DNA from: Lepas anatifera
Taxonomy: Eukaryota; Arthropoda; Thecostraca; Lepadidae
Length of the DNA: 64,000 bases
NCBI GenBank assembly: GCA_034440635.1
Contig: JAOTON010000056.1
Location: forward strand, 379,501 to 443,500
Reading direction: 5' to 3'
The translations under genes and the position numbers were made by a program. This document shows positions 28,001 through 40,800 of the stretch, piece after piece (position 1 is the stretch's first letter; every line of letters begins with the position of its first letter). The notes under the pieces are model-generated. The model worked only from the letters and a program-made list of their open reading frames with translations. It made no database searches and was not told the origin of the DNA.

Positions 28001-29804
28001 AGACCCGATCGCGCAGCTGGGGCTCCCGATCCGAGGCCATCGCTAGCAAAACCGTCTCGGGGATGCACCGGTAGGTATTGTGCTGCGGTTTTTATCGTTA
28101 ATTTGCCATAACTGCCATGCTGCCAAAGTTGGACGTCTCTGGCGAGCTGGTAGAGCAGCAGCTAGCCAGTGCTTAGGTTGTGGCTAGTTTCTCTGGCAAT
28201 GAGGGCACGATACGTGCTATCGATGTCCCAGTCGGCGTCCGGAGCGTGCTCACTGTCGACTGAAATGCCCTCACTATCCGAGTTCTCATTCACTGCACCG
28301 TATGCAGCTGTCTGCGGAGATTAAAAACTAAGCTTCTGAACACGCTGCCCTCACCAGATAGTCCAGCCTCGTTGGTGGGCGGGTCAGTATTATCAAGTCT
28401 GGCGAATGCCCGCTCCGCCGGCCGCTCATTCTCGTTCAGTATCGTCCTCCGGCACGCTGCTGCTACAGGTCTCAACGTTTCGTTTTAGTCAACACCGCCC
28501 AAAAACATCCATCGAGATTCACTATGGTCCTTGAGGAATCTGTCCTCGGCTACCGGCACGCGATTATCCCCAATGCAGCTGCAGCGGTTCAGGCATCTGC
28601 ACTTTCTCAGGGCGATGAAGGCGCCAGCCGTTTTGTGTTCCTGTCCAATCAATTGCGACATTTCTTTGGAGCTGTGTTCGTGGCTTAAAACTGTTTATAG
28701 CACTCAATGAGTTAATGTGAGGGATATTAATTGCATTTAGTCGATAGCAAGGCACGCTTTAGTCGATTAGCAGGTATAGCAAGGGCCGTATTCAATAGCT
28801 TAGTCTGCCGGAGCTTTCACATGACACCAAGCGTGGATTCATTGCTATGTGAATGCAAGTCATAATGCGTTATGTCCATTCCCAATCAATGCTTATAAGG
28901 TCGATATTAAATCCAAACATTTCCGAGTGCATGCCCTGTGGCAAAACTGATATACAGAGATCAAATTTGGCAGTCTATAAGAACAAAAGGGTAGCAAAAC
29001 ATTTCTTCTCCGGCGCATGGTAGTATCCGTCAAACGTGCCAGTGCTGTATCAGCGACTGAAACTCTGGTCATCACGATGAATATACTGCTATTCAAGCAT
29101 TTCCATATTTGAAGATCAGCCTTCGGATCTTCCGAATAGCTCATTTTTTTCTTTTGGAGTGGAGTTGGATGAAATTTGGATGTGCTAGGATTTAATCCTA
29201 CATGTTTGTTATTCGGGAAAGCAGCATTGGCCGCCACACTGGTACCTAACGGGGAAGTCATGGTTCCGTTCTGGAGCTATGATCAGCCAAAGGAGGTGGC
29301 TCATAATATAAAGACCATACCTAAATGGAAGGTGCAACATTGTATTTTCAGCACCTTTGTAGAACTAGTGGATGCTGTTAGACTCACTAATTGCTATTTG
29401 TATCCATCAGTAATTAATCTAAAGCCAGACGAGTACGGTTGAGCCCTTAGTTTGCAATATAGCCACGGGGCCGCGCTAGTGTGCTAATGCTGAGAGATAC
29501 CCCTATTTTCTCCGGCTACGAGCAGGCTGAAGTTTAAATTTTAGAAAAAAATGAATTGTGCGGCATTGCTCCTAGACGTGAGGGGCATGATAAAATCATA
29601 GGGGCACCATGTTCTGCGATGGGTGACACAGCCTAATGAGCATTGCTACCAAGCCGTCTCTATTCGTCACCAGCTTCTATATCTTCAGCACCCATTTGAA
29701 TCGCGTCTAATTATCGTGCAGTAGGCGTTAATTATGAATTCAAGTTTCACGGCGTTTACAAGTTTTCAAGGCGTGTTAAACATGATCCAGAAAGGGGTTT
29801 ATGG

Positions 29805-29865
<61 letters not shown>

Positions 29866-31812
29866 TCTGGAGGTACATAGAGACCTGACTGGCATGAGAA
29901 TGCCCCAGTAAAACAACTGCCGATAAATCAAGTATAAATACGCAAGCTTGAAAGGAAAGTTCAGGCTCCTGAGGTGTAGTGGTTAGCATGCCGGGCCGGA
30001 AATCCGGAGACCTGGGTTCGATTCCCAGCTTAGGAGCAATTTTCCAAAGCTGCAAAACTATAACAGCCTGTAAAAGATATATCAATACTGGAGGTACATA
30101 GAGACCTGACTGGCATGAGAATGCCCCAGTAAAACAACTGCCGATAAATCAAGTATAAATACGCAAGCTTGAAAGGAAAGTTCAGGCTCCTGAGTGGTGT
30201 AGTGTTAGCATGCCGGGCCGGAAACCGGAGACCTGGGTTCGATTCCCAGCTTAGGAGCAATTTTCCAAAGCTGCAAAACTATAACAGCCTGTAAAGATAT
30301 ATCAATACTGGAGGTACATAGAGACCTGACTGGCATGAGAATGCCCCAGTAAAACAACTGCCGATAAATCAAGTATAAATACGCAAGCTTGAAAGGAAAG
30401 TTCAGGCTCCTGAGTGTGTAGTGTTAGCATGCCGGGCCGGAAATCCGGAGACCTGGGTTCATTCCCAGCTTAGGAGCAATTTTCCAAAGCTGCAAAACTA
30501 TAACAGCCTGTAAAAAATTATATATATATATATATATATTATATTATATATATATATATATATATTATATTATATATATATTATATTATATATATATTAT
30601 ATTATATATATTATATATATAAGTTATTGGTATCGAGAGGTCAAACTTCAATAACTGTTACAAAAACGTTATCAGAGTGCCCACCACTACCCATTTATAT
30701 TACCTATTTAAGGATAACTGACTCCCCTCCCAGATTGCAGATCCCTATTGAATATGTATGGTAGCCCGAGATCATTTTAGATAGCCTTGTTATAAAAAAG
30801 GCGTTTAGCCCCCCAAACAGAAAGGCTCGGGTGAAACTATGTCCTTGCCCCCAAAGCTGTCGACATTCTTTTTGCCCCTACTTCTTTTTTATTTATATGC
30901 AAGGATTTGGTGCTTCAACTTTAAACTTCAAACAGAACCAGTCAACTTCAGTGTAAAGCTTTGGCATTTGATAGCAAAACAAGCATCTTGTGGCCACATG
31001 TTTGACCCCGCGACGTTTTTGTTTTGCTCATCGAATTTTGGGTTTACCCCGAAAACCTAACGTGTTGTTGAATTGTGGTCTACTCTCACCACAAGACGTT
31101 TTTCCTCTTTTTTTTGCTTATCGACTTTGACTCGCCCCCCCAAACCTACTGGCTAGATCCGCCACTGGCTCTCCACAACCACGTGAGTGAAGCTCAAATT
31201 ACGTTAGAATTGTTCGATTGCTTTAACCGATTAATCTAACGCAATTTCGCCCTCACTTACGCCTTCTGAATGTGTTTCAACCTAAACCCAGTACGCCCAC
31301 AACGTCTTGAATGTGCGAAATAGTCTGGGGTACTGTAATCTGTTTTGTGTATGATTCTCCCTCCTACCGATCTACAAACATCTAGTTTTAATACTGATGG
31401 CCTAGTTTTTTGTTTACAACACTGTGGCAGTCACCTTCATCATCCTATACCCTGAATATTTGTAGTCCTACCACGTTCGATTATTTGTGCAGGCAGAACA
31501 GTTGTCCCGCCGACTGTTGCCCCCGATGATGAGGGGCTCATTTGAACGCCTCAGTGCGCTTGGATGACAGCACACATGGAGAAGGCTCGCCATAATTGGG
31601 ACTCGTTTCCCGGATACTGGCTGTCCTCTGTTCCTTCGCCTATTACTCGCAGAACGCCTCGCGACTGGAAGGCTAGTCCCAATATAGCGAATCATCATTT
31701 ATCTCACTTGAACAACATCATATACAGCTAGCTCGTCCATGTTTCTGTTCTTCCCAGCCTCATCACTACTATAGTTTCTCTCTCTCTCTCTCTTTCCCTC
31801 TCTCTCTCTCTT

Positions 31813-31866
<54 letters not shown>

Positions 31867-34800
31867 TTCTCTCTTTCTCTCTCTCCCCCTCTCTCTCTCT
31901 TTAAAATATGATTTAAAAAATGTTTTGCACGATGTTGGGCCTGGTTTCATCCCCCCAATATCGGTCTGGATCCAACCCTGACTTGAAATCGCTTCAAACA
32001 CTCTTTGAGAGGCTGTTCTTCTAGAACAGTGTAAACAGCGCATTTAAGATGTTTGGGGTCTGGAAACATTGACCCTTCCCCCAATGTAATAGAAATGTAG
32101 CCAAAAATATGCTGCCAAACTTGAAGACCCCCGCAAATATCTGCAATGTCGCAGCTTTTCAACGATAGTGAAAGCAAGCACTACGTGCATTACCAAAATT
32201 CTCCGCCAAAATGGGTCCCCAGCTTAAACCTGCCCCCGACTTGGACAGTCTGGAGTAACCGTATCAAAGACCCAAGATCTTGTTAGTCTCGCTGGCGGTG
32301 TTGTTTATATGACCTTAGAAGTTTAATGTGGGATATAGCCAAACACTCTGAGTTATCGCACATTTCTCACGTGTTCATATGTTGTATTCAGATTTTTCTG
32401 CCTAGCTAAAGAAGCGCTTCTTGTAGAAGTTATTTCAGACACCAGTCGTATTTCGGTTATATTTTCGTAGCTTTCGAGGGTCATTCGACTATCCTCGTCA
32501 GCGAAAAGATTGCTTAGCCAGCGCCTAATTCAATACTATACAAGTTTGAAAAACATCGCAACACACTCATGCTAAAACCTAACATTCTACTTGCTATTTC
32601 TTGCCCAAGAATAAGTAATATACAAGTTCAACAATATAATTAAGTGAGTTAAGCGTCACAGAGGCAAATACAGTGCACACACGGGAAGGTTACAGTCTAG
32701 GTATACCTGACGAACATGCAGCATTGAGATACTTTTTATTTGTTATTGTTTTGCTACTATTATTATCATTGTTACTACCATTATCATTATTATTCATTAT
32801 TATTATCATTCTTTACTTTTTATGAAGAGCGAAGAACCTGGTAAATTTCTGGCATTGGATTGCCTGAGTTTGTATTTAGTAGTTGGTTTTGTTGTGTTTT
32901 TGCGATGAAGATGCCTTCTCTTATTTTTCTTTTTCTCCAATGGTTTTCATACGCTAGGATTTTGACGTCATCCCATTTAATGTTGTGTCCGGTGTCTAAA
33001 ATGTGTTTGGCCAGTCCAGAGTGGTTGTGGTCCTCGTTTTCTATAGCTCTTTTATGTTCTTGTTGTCGCGTTTTTATGGTCCTACACGTTTCCCCTATGT
33101 ATGTTTTTCCGCATTGACATGTGTACTGGTAGACTACTTCTTTGTTTTGGTGTTTGTGTCTTTTGTCCTTTGGCTTTACTAGTATATTTTTTAGGTTTGT
33201 TGCCGGTTTGGTTTGTGTTTTTGCGTATGGTTTTATTAAACGCACGATACGTTCCGAAATACCTCGGACATATGGAATGACTACTGTGGGTTTTGTTTCC
33301 CCTCTCTCTAGTTGGTTGTTTTCTTGTCGAGATTCCTGGCGTTGGATTTTTCTGTGTGTGTTTTTGATGAATATTTTGGGATAGTGATTTTTCTGTAGTA
33401 CCTGTTGTACGTGTTTGATCTCGTGTGTCCTGTCTGTTTCTTCTGATGAGATGGTTTTCCCCCTATTTATAAGAGTCCTGACTACTGCTTCTTTGTGTTG
33501 TGTGCTATGGTGTGATTGAAAGCTTAGATATTTTTCTCCGTGGGTTGGTTTTCTGTATACTTTAGTGGTTAATGTTCCATCTGTTCTTCTTTGTACTGCA
33601 ACATCTAGGAAGGGTAGCATTCCTTCGGCTTCTCTCTCTGATGTGAACTTAATGTTGTGTGAAAGGGAGTTCAAATGTTGGTGTAGGGGCTCAACTTGTG
33701 AGGTTTTGACTATTACGAATGTGTCGTCCACATACCTTTTCCATAACTTAACGCCAGGAGCGAATGTTTCGAGTGCTTTGGTTTCTAGCTCTTCCATCAC
33801 TAATTCCGCGACTATAGAGCTGACGGGGCTGCCCATGGCAGTTCCACTATTTGCTTGTAAAATTGTCCATTTACTTGGAAGTACGTGAGATTAAGGCACA
33901 GTACTTATCCCTGTACCCCTCCGATCCGTCTCCTCCATTGTTTCACGGTCTACCGAAAGTACACAAACCGAACATCCCGCTGAGGCCAATAGTTTCTTCA
34001 ATAGGCTCTGTAACGTACGATGTTTCAAAACACCTTTCCAAGATCTTAGCATGCCTTGTAGGGAACTCGGACCACCACGTTAGGAATTCTACAAAATTTG
34101 CCGAGCAAGTAAGAGAAGTTACTATAGCAGATGACGAAATAATGGTGTCATTTGATGTAGTGTCTCTTTTCACCTCGATTCCAACCGAGCTAGCGTGCGA
34201 AATTGCCCAAAGAAGGGTAGAACAAGAAATGGCTAGTGAGGATGACAGTTTTAGATCATCGACGGGGTTGGATGTAGACGACATAGTTCGTATGTTAAGA
34301 ATTTGCCTTAATCTCACGTACTTCCAAGTAAATGGACAATTTTACAAGCAAATAAGTGGAACTGCCATGGGCAGCCCCGTCAGCTCTATAGTAGCGGAAT
34401 TAGTGATGGAAGAGCTTGGCCTTGGCAGCGGCCGCGAGCGGACGTGCCCTCGGCAGTCGGCTGACCTGACATGGGTCAGTGAGCGTCAGTGTTGGCGGGG
34501 CGCGCAGCTGCGCAGAAATAATTCCCAGTGTCAACAGAAAGCGAGGTGGGGCACTGAGGATTTAAGTATAGTTAATAGTCCGTAACAATGTCGACGGCTG
34601 CGGACACTGACTCGGTGTTTAGTGATGCGGAGAGCGGACCTGTCGACGACACCCGCAGACGAAAGAGGGGCAGGGAGCAATCCATCACCGAGCTCATCTC
34701 AGCCTACGAAAAGAAACACAAGAAAAAAAATCCCTCAAGGGAAAGTCGCCAAAACATAAGTCGCCGGGAGGAGCCACCAACATTTCAGTGGAACTGCTTG

Positions 34801-37800
34801 CCTATATCAAGGACATCATTGAAGCCACCATCGAGTCTTCTATCAGTGAACATCTCGCCAGCCTGAACAGGGCGCTAAAAGCAAAAGTCGAGTCTCAACA
34901 GAAGAGTCTTGGAGTTTTGGAAGGAGAGTTGTTTGAAAGCTCGGCAAAAATCGACTTACTCCAGAGTGATATGAAGGAGGCAACTCTCAAAATTACGGAG
35001 CTAGAGAACCAAGTGGATGCCATGGAGCGTCACCAACGAGGGATAAACCTGATTGTCAGTAGCAAAAGGTTTGGAAAACGACGTGTGGGGGAGGATATCC
35101 GTGGTGAAGTTGTGCAGCTGCTGCAGGAATGCTTTCCACACATCCACGTTGCGAAGGACGCCTTTTCGGCGGTGCATAGATTGCCAGGGGACAGCCTGGT
35201 GATCTGTGCGTTCAAAGACCGAGAGCTTCGGGATCGCATCTACCAGGAGCGAGTCAGGCTCCGTCGAGTGCCTACGCCACCTGAAAAACGTGTCTTCATC
35301 AGCGAGTCCTTAACCCTGAGGAACCGCGAGATTTTCGGGGAGCTTGTTACCATGAGACAGAAGAGGCGGGTTTGGACCGTATTCACTTCTAACGGCATCC
35401 CTGGGTACAAGCTCACGAGGGACTCTGCTCCCGTGCGCGTGACTTCCCCGCAGCAAGTCCGAGACCTGTGGAGACATCTCAGGGAGGCGCGCGAGTCCGC
35501 CCAGTTCCCCGGGCCTGGCGGCGACCCTGCACGGCTTCACCTTGCCGCCGGCGCCGGGCGGCTGGCGCATGTCACGCGTCAGCGGCCCGTGCCGGTGGAC
35601 CGGCAGGGGCGGTCCGAGGCACTGGGCCTACCCGGACCTAGCAGCGACGGAGGAGCCTCCAACAGGGGACCTGCAGAGGAAGTACAAACACCGCGCATGC
35701 AGAGAGAGAAGGCAACGGAAGGAGTTCGTGACGTCGCGCTTCCTGCTCCTTCTGTGTTGGACAACAGTGTTGCCGAGTCCATGGTGGTAGCTGGCGTTGC
35801 TGCTGGTAGTGCTGACCCGGCTGCGGTGTCGGGGGTGAGCGGTGTCACAGCTGCGGGTGGCAGTTCGGCCGCCGCAGCTGGGGCGAGTGGTGACGTGGCT
35901 TAGAGTGGGTGCAGGAGCTCGGTGACGGTGAATTTATCAACGCTATTTCTTTGTTTTTGGCGATTACCCTGCCAGTTGGTTCATGAGCTATCCTGCTTTT
36001 TCTCGTGAATGTGGCTTCGCGTCGATGAGTGGACTACACCTGGACAAGGGACATCTTCGAGACAGGTACAGTGCCGGACACGGACACGTGTATAGTTTTG
36101 TTTCATAGAAACTCTGGGTTTAGTCCCGAGCGCCGGCCTCGACATTGTCATGGGTACCCGTGGTTCGAATGATTCTAGTTTAGATTTCTTGGCGTGTGTG
36201 CTGAACGTGTAGGTTAACCTCATGCACGTAATTGTCTTCCTGGATAAGTGTTGCGTCTTCCCGGTGGTGTATCTTCTCTTTGGGGCACCAGCCCCCGCTG
36301 AATAATTAGCGGCTGCGCGCCCTTGCTGCTGCAAGGTCTTTATGTATTTTTCTGAGTTCTCCATCGCAGTAGTTGGTAACTTTTCACCTGTAATTTCTAT
36401 CTTGGTTTACCTAGCATGTGTTCCATTGAAATCACCCACACACAATTGTGCGCGCACCAATTCACGAACTATATCACCCACTTCGAGTGCACAGATACGC
36501 CTGCATAATTCCGTCGCAACGAAAATTCTTCCGAGCGCTCGCCCCGCTCTGGGCCATTGCATGTTTGGAATCGAATGGTCTGATTTCTTTGTTTTGCCAC
36601 TCCTATGACGCAGTTCTCAGCAAACGAGGCAACTCTGAAGGTAGCTTCAATAAATGTTAACGGTCTCCGTGCGCAGGGAAAGCACGGGATATCAAAGCGG
36701 CGTAAACTATTCACTTGGGTAAAACAGCTTAATTTTGATATTATACTTCTACAAGAAACTCACTCATCTGCTACGGATAGTAATAGATGGATTAACGAAT
36801 GGGGAGGCTTGGGATGCTTTTCACACGGAGACAATAAAAGCAGGGGTGTTTGGGTTCTTTTAAAACCAAACACGGGTCTAGGAATAGGACAAATATTTTC
36901 TGACAAAAATGGAAGGCTTATTACTTTGGAAGTATACTTTAATGGCAGTAGTATTACGATCGGTAATTTCTATGGACCAAATAATGATAATACACGTGCA
37001 ATCAAAGAATTTCTTTTGAAAATTGACGAATACGAAAACGCAACGGTAATAGTGGGGGAGATTTCAATTTTTGCCTTGATGTTTTTAAAGATAGGGAAAG
37101 TACAGCGAAACGAATCGCAAATAATGACAAATGTAAAGACATTCTTAAAAAATATATGGCTGAAAATGAATTGGTAGATCTGTGGCGAGTACTTAATCCG
37201 CAGAAAAGATGTTATACTTGTCTACGATCAAACCCGCCCAGTAAATCTAGAATTGATTTGTTCTTGACTAGCAGAAACGTGTTGTATGCAAAAAGTAATC
37301 CAACAGCTGATATACGGAACGGCTATCTAACCGACCATAAAATGATAACGATCTCTGTCAACGTGCCTTGTATTGAAGTCGGCAAATCATTTTGGAAGTT
37401 TAATAACGTTCTATTAAGAGATGAAAATTTTGTTTCTTTGATTCGCCGAAAAATACCTGAAATCTTAGATGAAAACAGGCCTAGCACGTCATCTAGTGTT
37501 GTACTTTTGGAAACACTGATGTGCGTGTTAAGAGGGTATATAATCCAATATGCTTCCCACAAAAAACGCAAATATTTTGAGGTCCTTGAGAACTTAGAGG
37601 AAGAAATCAAAGTAGTGCAGAATGTTGGAAGTCCAGACACCGGTCAAATAGAAGCGCTTTTAAAGAAAAGAGACACTTTGATACAAGAAATGACTAGCAA
37701 TAGAATATTTAAATCCAAGGCACGTTGGCGTTCCTCCGCAGAAATTGGGAGCAGATACTTTCACCAGCTAGGTAAGCGAAATAGAGGAAAAAATATTTGC

Positions 37801-40800
37801 AAAGCTCTGTTTGTACATGATAGGCAGCATGAAGGACAAGAGGTGATCAGTAGTAACACTGATCAAATGCTTGAGGAGGGTAGACACGTTTTTAGTGATC
37901 TTTACCGAAAAAGGTTATTGACAGGAGAGCTAAATTCTTTCGTGGTCGGACTTACCTCTGTATCGGAACAAGAGGCTGGCTATTGTAATAGCCCCATAGA
38001 CCTAGAAGAGCTCACTTTAACGGTATTTTCAATTCGCAATAACACATCACCGGGTCCCTCCAGATATACCGGGGAATTTTATAAGTTCTTTTGGCCGGAG
38101 CTAAAAAACTTAGTGCATCGTGTATGTTGTGAAATATTTGAAATGGGAAGGATGCCAAGTAGTGTAAAGCGTAGCGTTACGATCCTCATACCGAAAAAGG
38201 GAAAAGATAGCCGTAAAGTAATGAACCTACGACCGATAAGCCTTCTGAACACTTTGTATAAATTGATTACCAAATGTCTTGCAAACCGACTTGCAAGTAT
38301 CATTAAAACGATTATTAACACAGATCAAACGGGCTTTATCAAGGGCCGATATATTGGAGAAAATATTAGGCTTCTCCTTGATTTGAAAGATTATTGCTTT
38401 TCACGTAAGCAGCCTGCGCTCTTGCTGGCATGCGACGTGCAGAAGGCGTATGATTGTGTCGATTGGCAGTATTTGAGACAAGTGTTAAACGTTGTGGGGC
38501 TAGGAGGTAATTTTCTGAGGTGGGTGGACATACTTTATGATACGAACCCGCATTTTCCAGCAATAGCATCTGTACAGGTAAACGGAAAATTGTCCCGTGA
38601 CTACAGGATTGAGCGGGGTCTTAGACAAGGGTGCCCTTTAAGTTGCCTTCTCTTTTTGGTAGCCTTTGAACCTCTTTTAGAGCGCATCAGAAAATGTGAG
38701 CAGGTCAGAGGAGTGAACGTAGGCCGGACCGTTGTAAAGGTAACGAGCTACGCCGACGATGTGACGGTAATCATGGACGGCAGTGAAGAGTCATTGTCGT
38801 CGTGTATGAGAATATTTGATGAATTCAGTGTTATATCAGGATTGGAATTGAGCATTGCAAAGACTCAGGCATTTTGGGTTGGATATGGAGCAGTAACGAA
38901 GGCTCCTATCTGTCCCAACTACAGTATTCAGTGGCCAAAAGGGTATATAGAGGTATTAGGAATAAAAATCCCGAACGACCCTAAAACAAATATCGCAAAT
39001 ATCAACTACGAAGAGAAGTTCGAAAATATTATCTCTCGCCTTAATCCTTGGAATGGTAAGGGCTTGACGCCATTTGGTCGCATTCACCTGATAAAGTCTG
39101 AAATGCTCTCTCAGCTTATCTATTTAATGTCGGTTCTCCCCAGTCCCGAACAAGTTTTCGTGAAGAAGCTGGAAACGGTGTTGTTTAAGTTTGTTTGGGG
39201 TGGGAAGAGGGTGCGCATTAAAAGAGCAACTCTTAAGGCAAAATATAAAGATGGTGGGCTTCAGTTCCCTGACTTGTTGAACCAATCTCAAAGTCTCAAG
39301 ATCGCATGGATTAAAAAATATATGGACGCAGACAACACATGTAAATGGAAGGACGTGATGCATGAAAAACTATCCTTAAACTGCACCACAACCGTTTTTC
39401 ACTGTAATAGTACAGCGGAAACGCTTCAATCATGGCTCGGAAATCGATTCTGGGAGGAAACGTGCTCGGCCTGGTATAACATAAAAAATCTGATGATAGT
39501 AATGGTGAACTATTCCTTGCTCAAGTGATTTTGGGCAATAAAAACATTTCCCTTGAAAGAAACCAAAGCATTAATAGACAGCTGTTGATAGATAAAGGAT
39601 TGGTACGTGTTGCTGATGTGTACGATTTCAGTAGAATACGTTTTTTGACATCCAATGAAGATGCCCGTAAATACAATATACATCCAATAACAGCGCATGC
39701 AATCATGAGGTCAATTCCAGTGGAATGGAGGCAGCGCATCATAAGGGAGAAACCTCATTCGTCTTTAGATTCGGGAAGTTTTGACGCTCTGAAAGACGCA
39801 CCAAAAACAGCCAAATGGGCTTACTGGAAATTAAGAGCGAATGCGCAGGCTCTGGCAACGGAGAAGTGCCACGAGAAATGGCTGTTGGATCTGCCCGCAG
39901 TCGTATCTCCGGAGATGACATGGCCCGCAGTGTATAATCGCCTGCATCAGTCAGTGGAGGATGTAAATCTTAAATGGCTTCAATATAGAATAATTAAACG
40001 TATTCTTCCGACAAACCGGTTACTTTACATTTTTGGCCTTTCGGAAACTGATAAATGTAGGAAATGCCCAATCTACTCGGAAAGTATTCTGCACAAATTC
40101 TGGAAATGCCCTTCGGTCCGAATGCTTTGGCGCGCAGTGAAAGATCTTTTAGGATTGCAACACAGTCTCACAAGTATTAATGTCTTTTTCGGTTTACATA
40201 TGTCCGACGCCAACGATTCAATGCCAGTGAACACAGTTATCATGCTAACAAACCAAATGATTTGGAAGTATAGGGATTGCGACGGAGCGTTGACCGTGGA
40301 AAATCTAAGGCTCCACATTCTTGATTATCTAAAGATAGAGCACTACATAGCACAAACTGGGGACACACGATCGAAGTTCACGGACAGGTGGGGCAGACTG
40401 AGCGAGCGCTTACATCTGAATTAATAACCAGTTAGTGCGCATTCGCTGTATTATTGATATGCGTATCTCCCTCCCCTTTCACACATCTGATTGTATGTGC
40501 AGCTTATCTGCTGTGAAATGCGTGTTATCTGCTGTTCCACTCCTTTTGGCTGGTTCTTCTGCTCGAATTGTTAAGGTTGAAATTGCGTGCGTTGAAGATG
40601 TATGTGCGGGGTGTGTGCTGTGTGACAAATATTCTATGGAATCCTCTGAGTGGGTACGGGCTGGGTGAGCCCATCGCGCTGTGCATTGTAGTATGGATCT
40701 GCGTGTTAAGATTGATGTATCATGCAAATAAATGTTGAAAAAAATTTAAAAAAAAGTGATGGAAGAGCTAGAAACCAAAGCACTCGAAACATTCGCTCCT

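Larger units (their letters stand above)
29867..30515 (+). repeat. Three tandem ~220-bp units, each with a tRNA-like gene
   Basis: Units start at about 29867, 30088 and 30308 with ctggaggtacatagagacct and end near tataacagcctgtaaa. They are over 95% identical and differ mostly by loss of single bases in short runs. Each has one tRNA-like sequence. AT microsatellites flank the array on both sides. Confidence 0.92.
32420..33899 (-). mobile_element. Penelope-like element, copy A (5'-truncated, inverted)
   Basis: On the minus strand it begins within the RT at the segment [13 protein letters not shown] and runs to the 3' end, including a TAATAATGATAAT-rich 3' part at 32760-32818 that is shared with copy B. 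Compared with B it lacks one A near 33850, just before the GSPVSS motif, which breaks the frame. Confidence 0.88.
34417..40755 (+). mobile_element. Full-length Tx1/L1-like LINE nested in Penelope copy B
   Basis: The 6.3-kb element has a GC-rich 5' UTR (34417-34587), ORF1 (34588-35903), a 700-bp spacer, ORF2 with apurinic-type endonuclease and RT (36605-40424), and a 3' UTR with AATAAA near 40729 and a short A-rich end. A 14-bp duplication flanks it. The ORF2 type ([14 protein letters not shown] start, C-terminal CCHC-like knuckle, FVWGGKR region) places it in the L1/Tx1 group. Three single-base frameshifts lie in homopolymers. Confidence 0.92.

Noticed and set aside
29811..30622. CRISPR-like array
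   Set aside because: Unit length (~220 bp), tRNA-like content and eukaryotic context exclude CRISPR; the same holds for the minisatellites.
31699..32043. Arg/Glu repeat protein on the minus strand
   Set aside because: It is a translation of the CT microsatellite at 31769-31902.
32860..33384. Hydrophobic plus-strand open frames opposite Penelope copy A (and their mirror at 41172-41696)
   Set aside because: They are antisense shadows of the RT/GIY-YIG frame; both copies show the same shadow.
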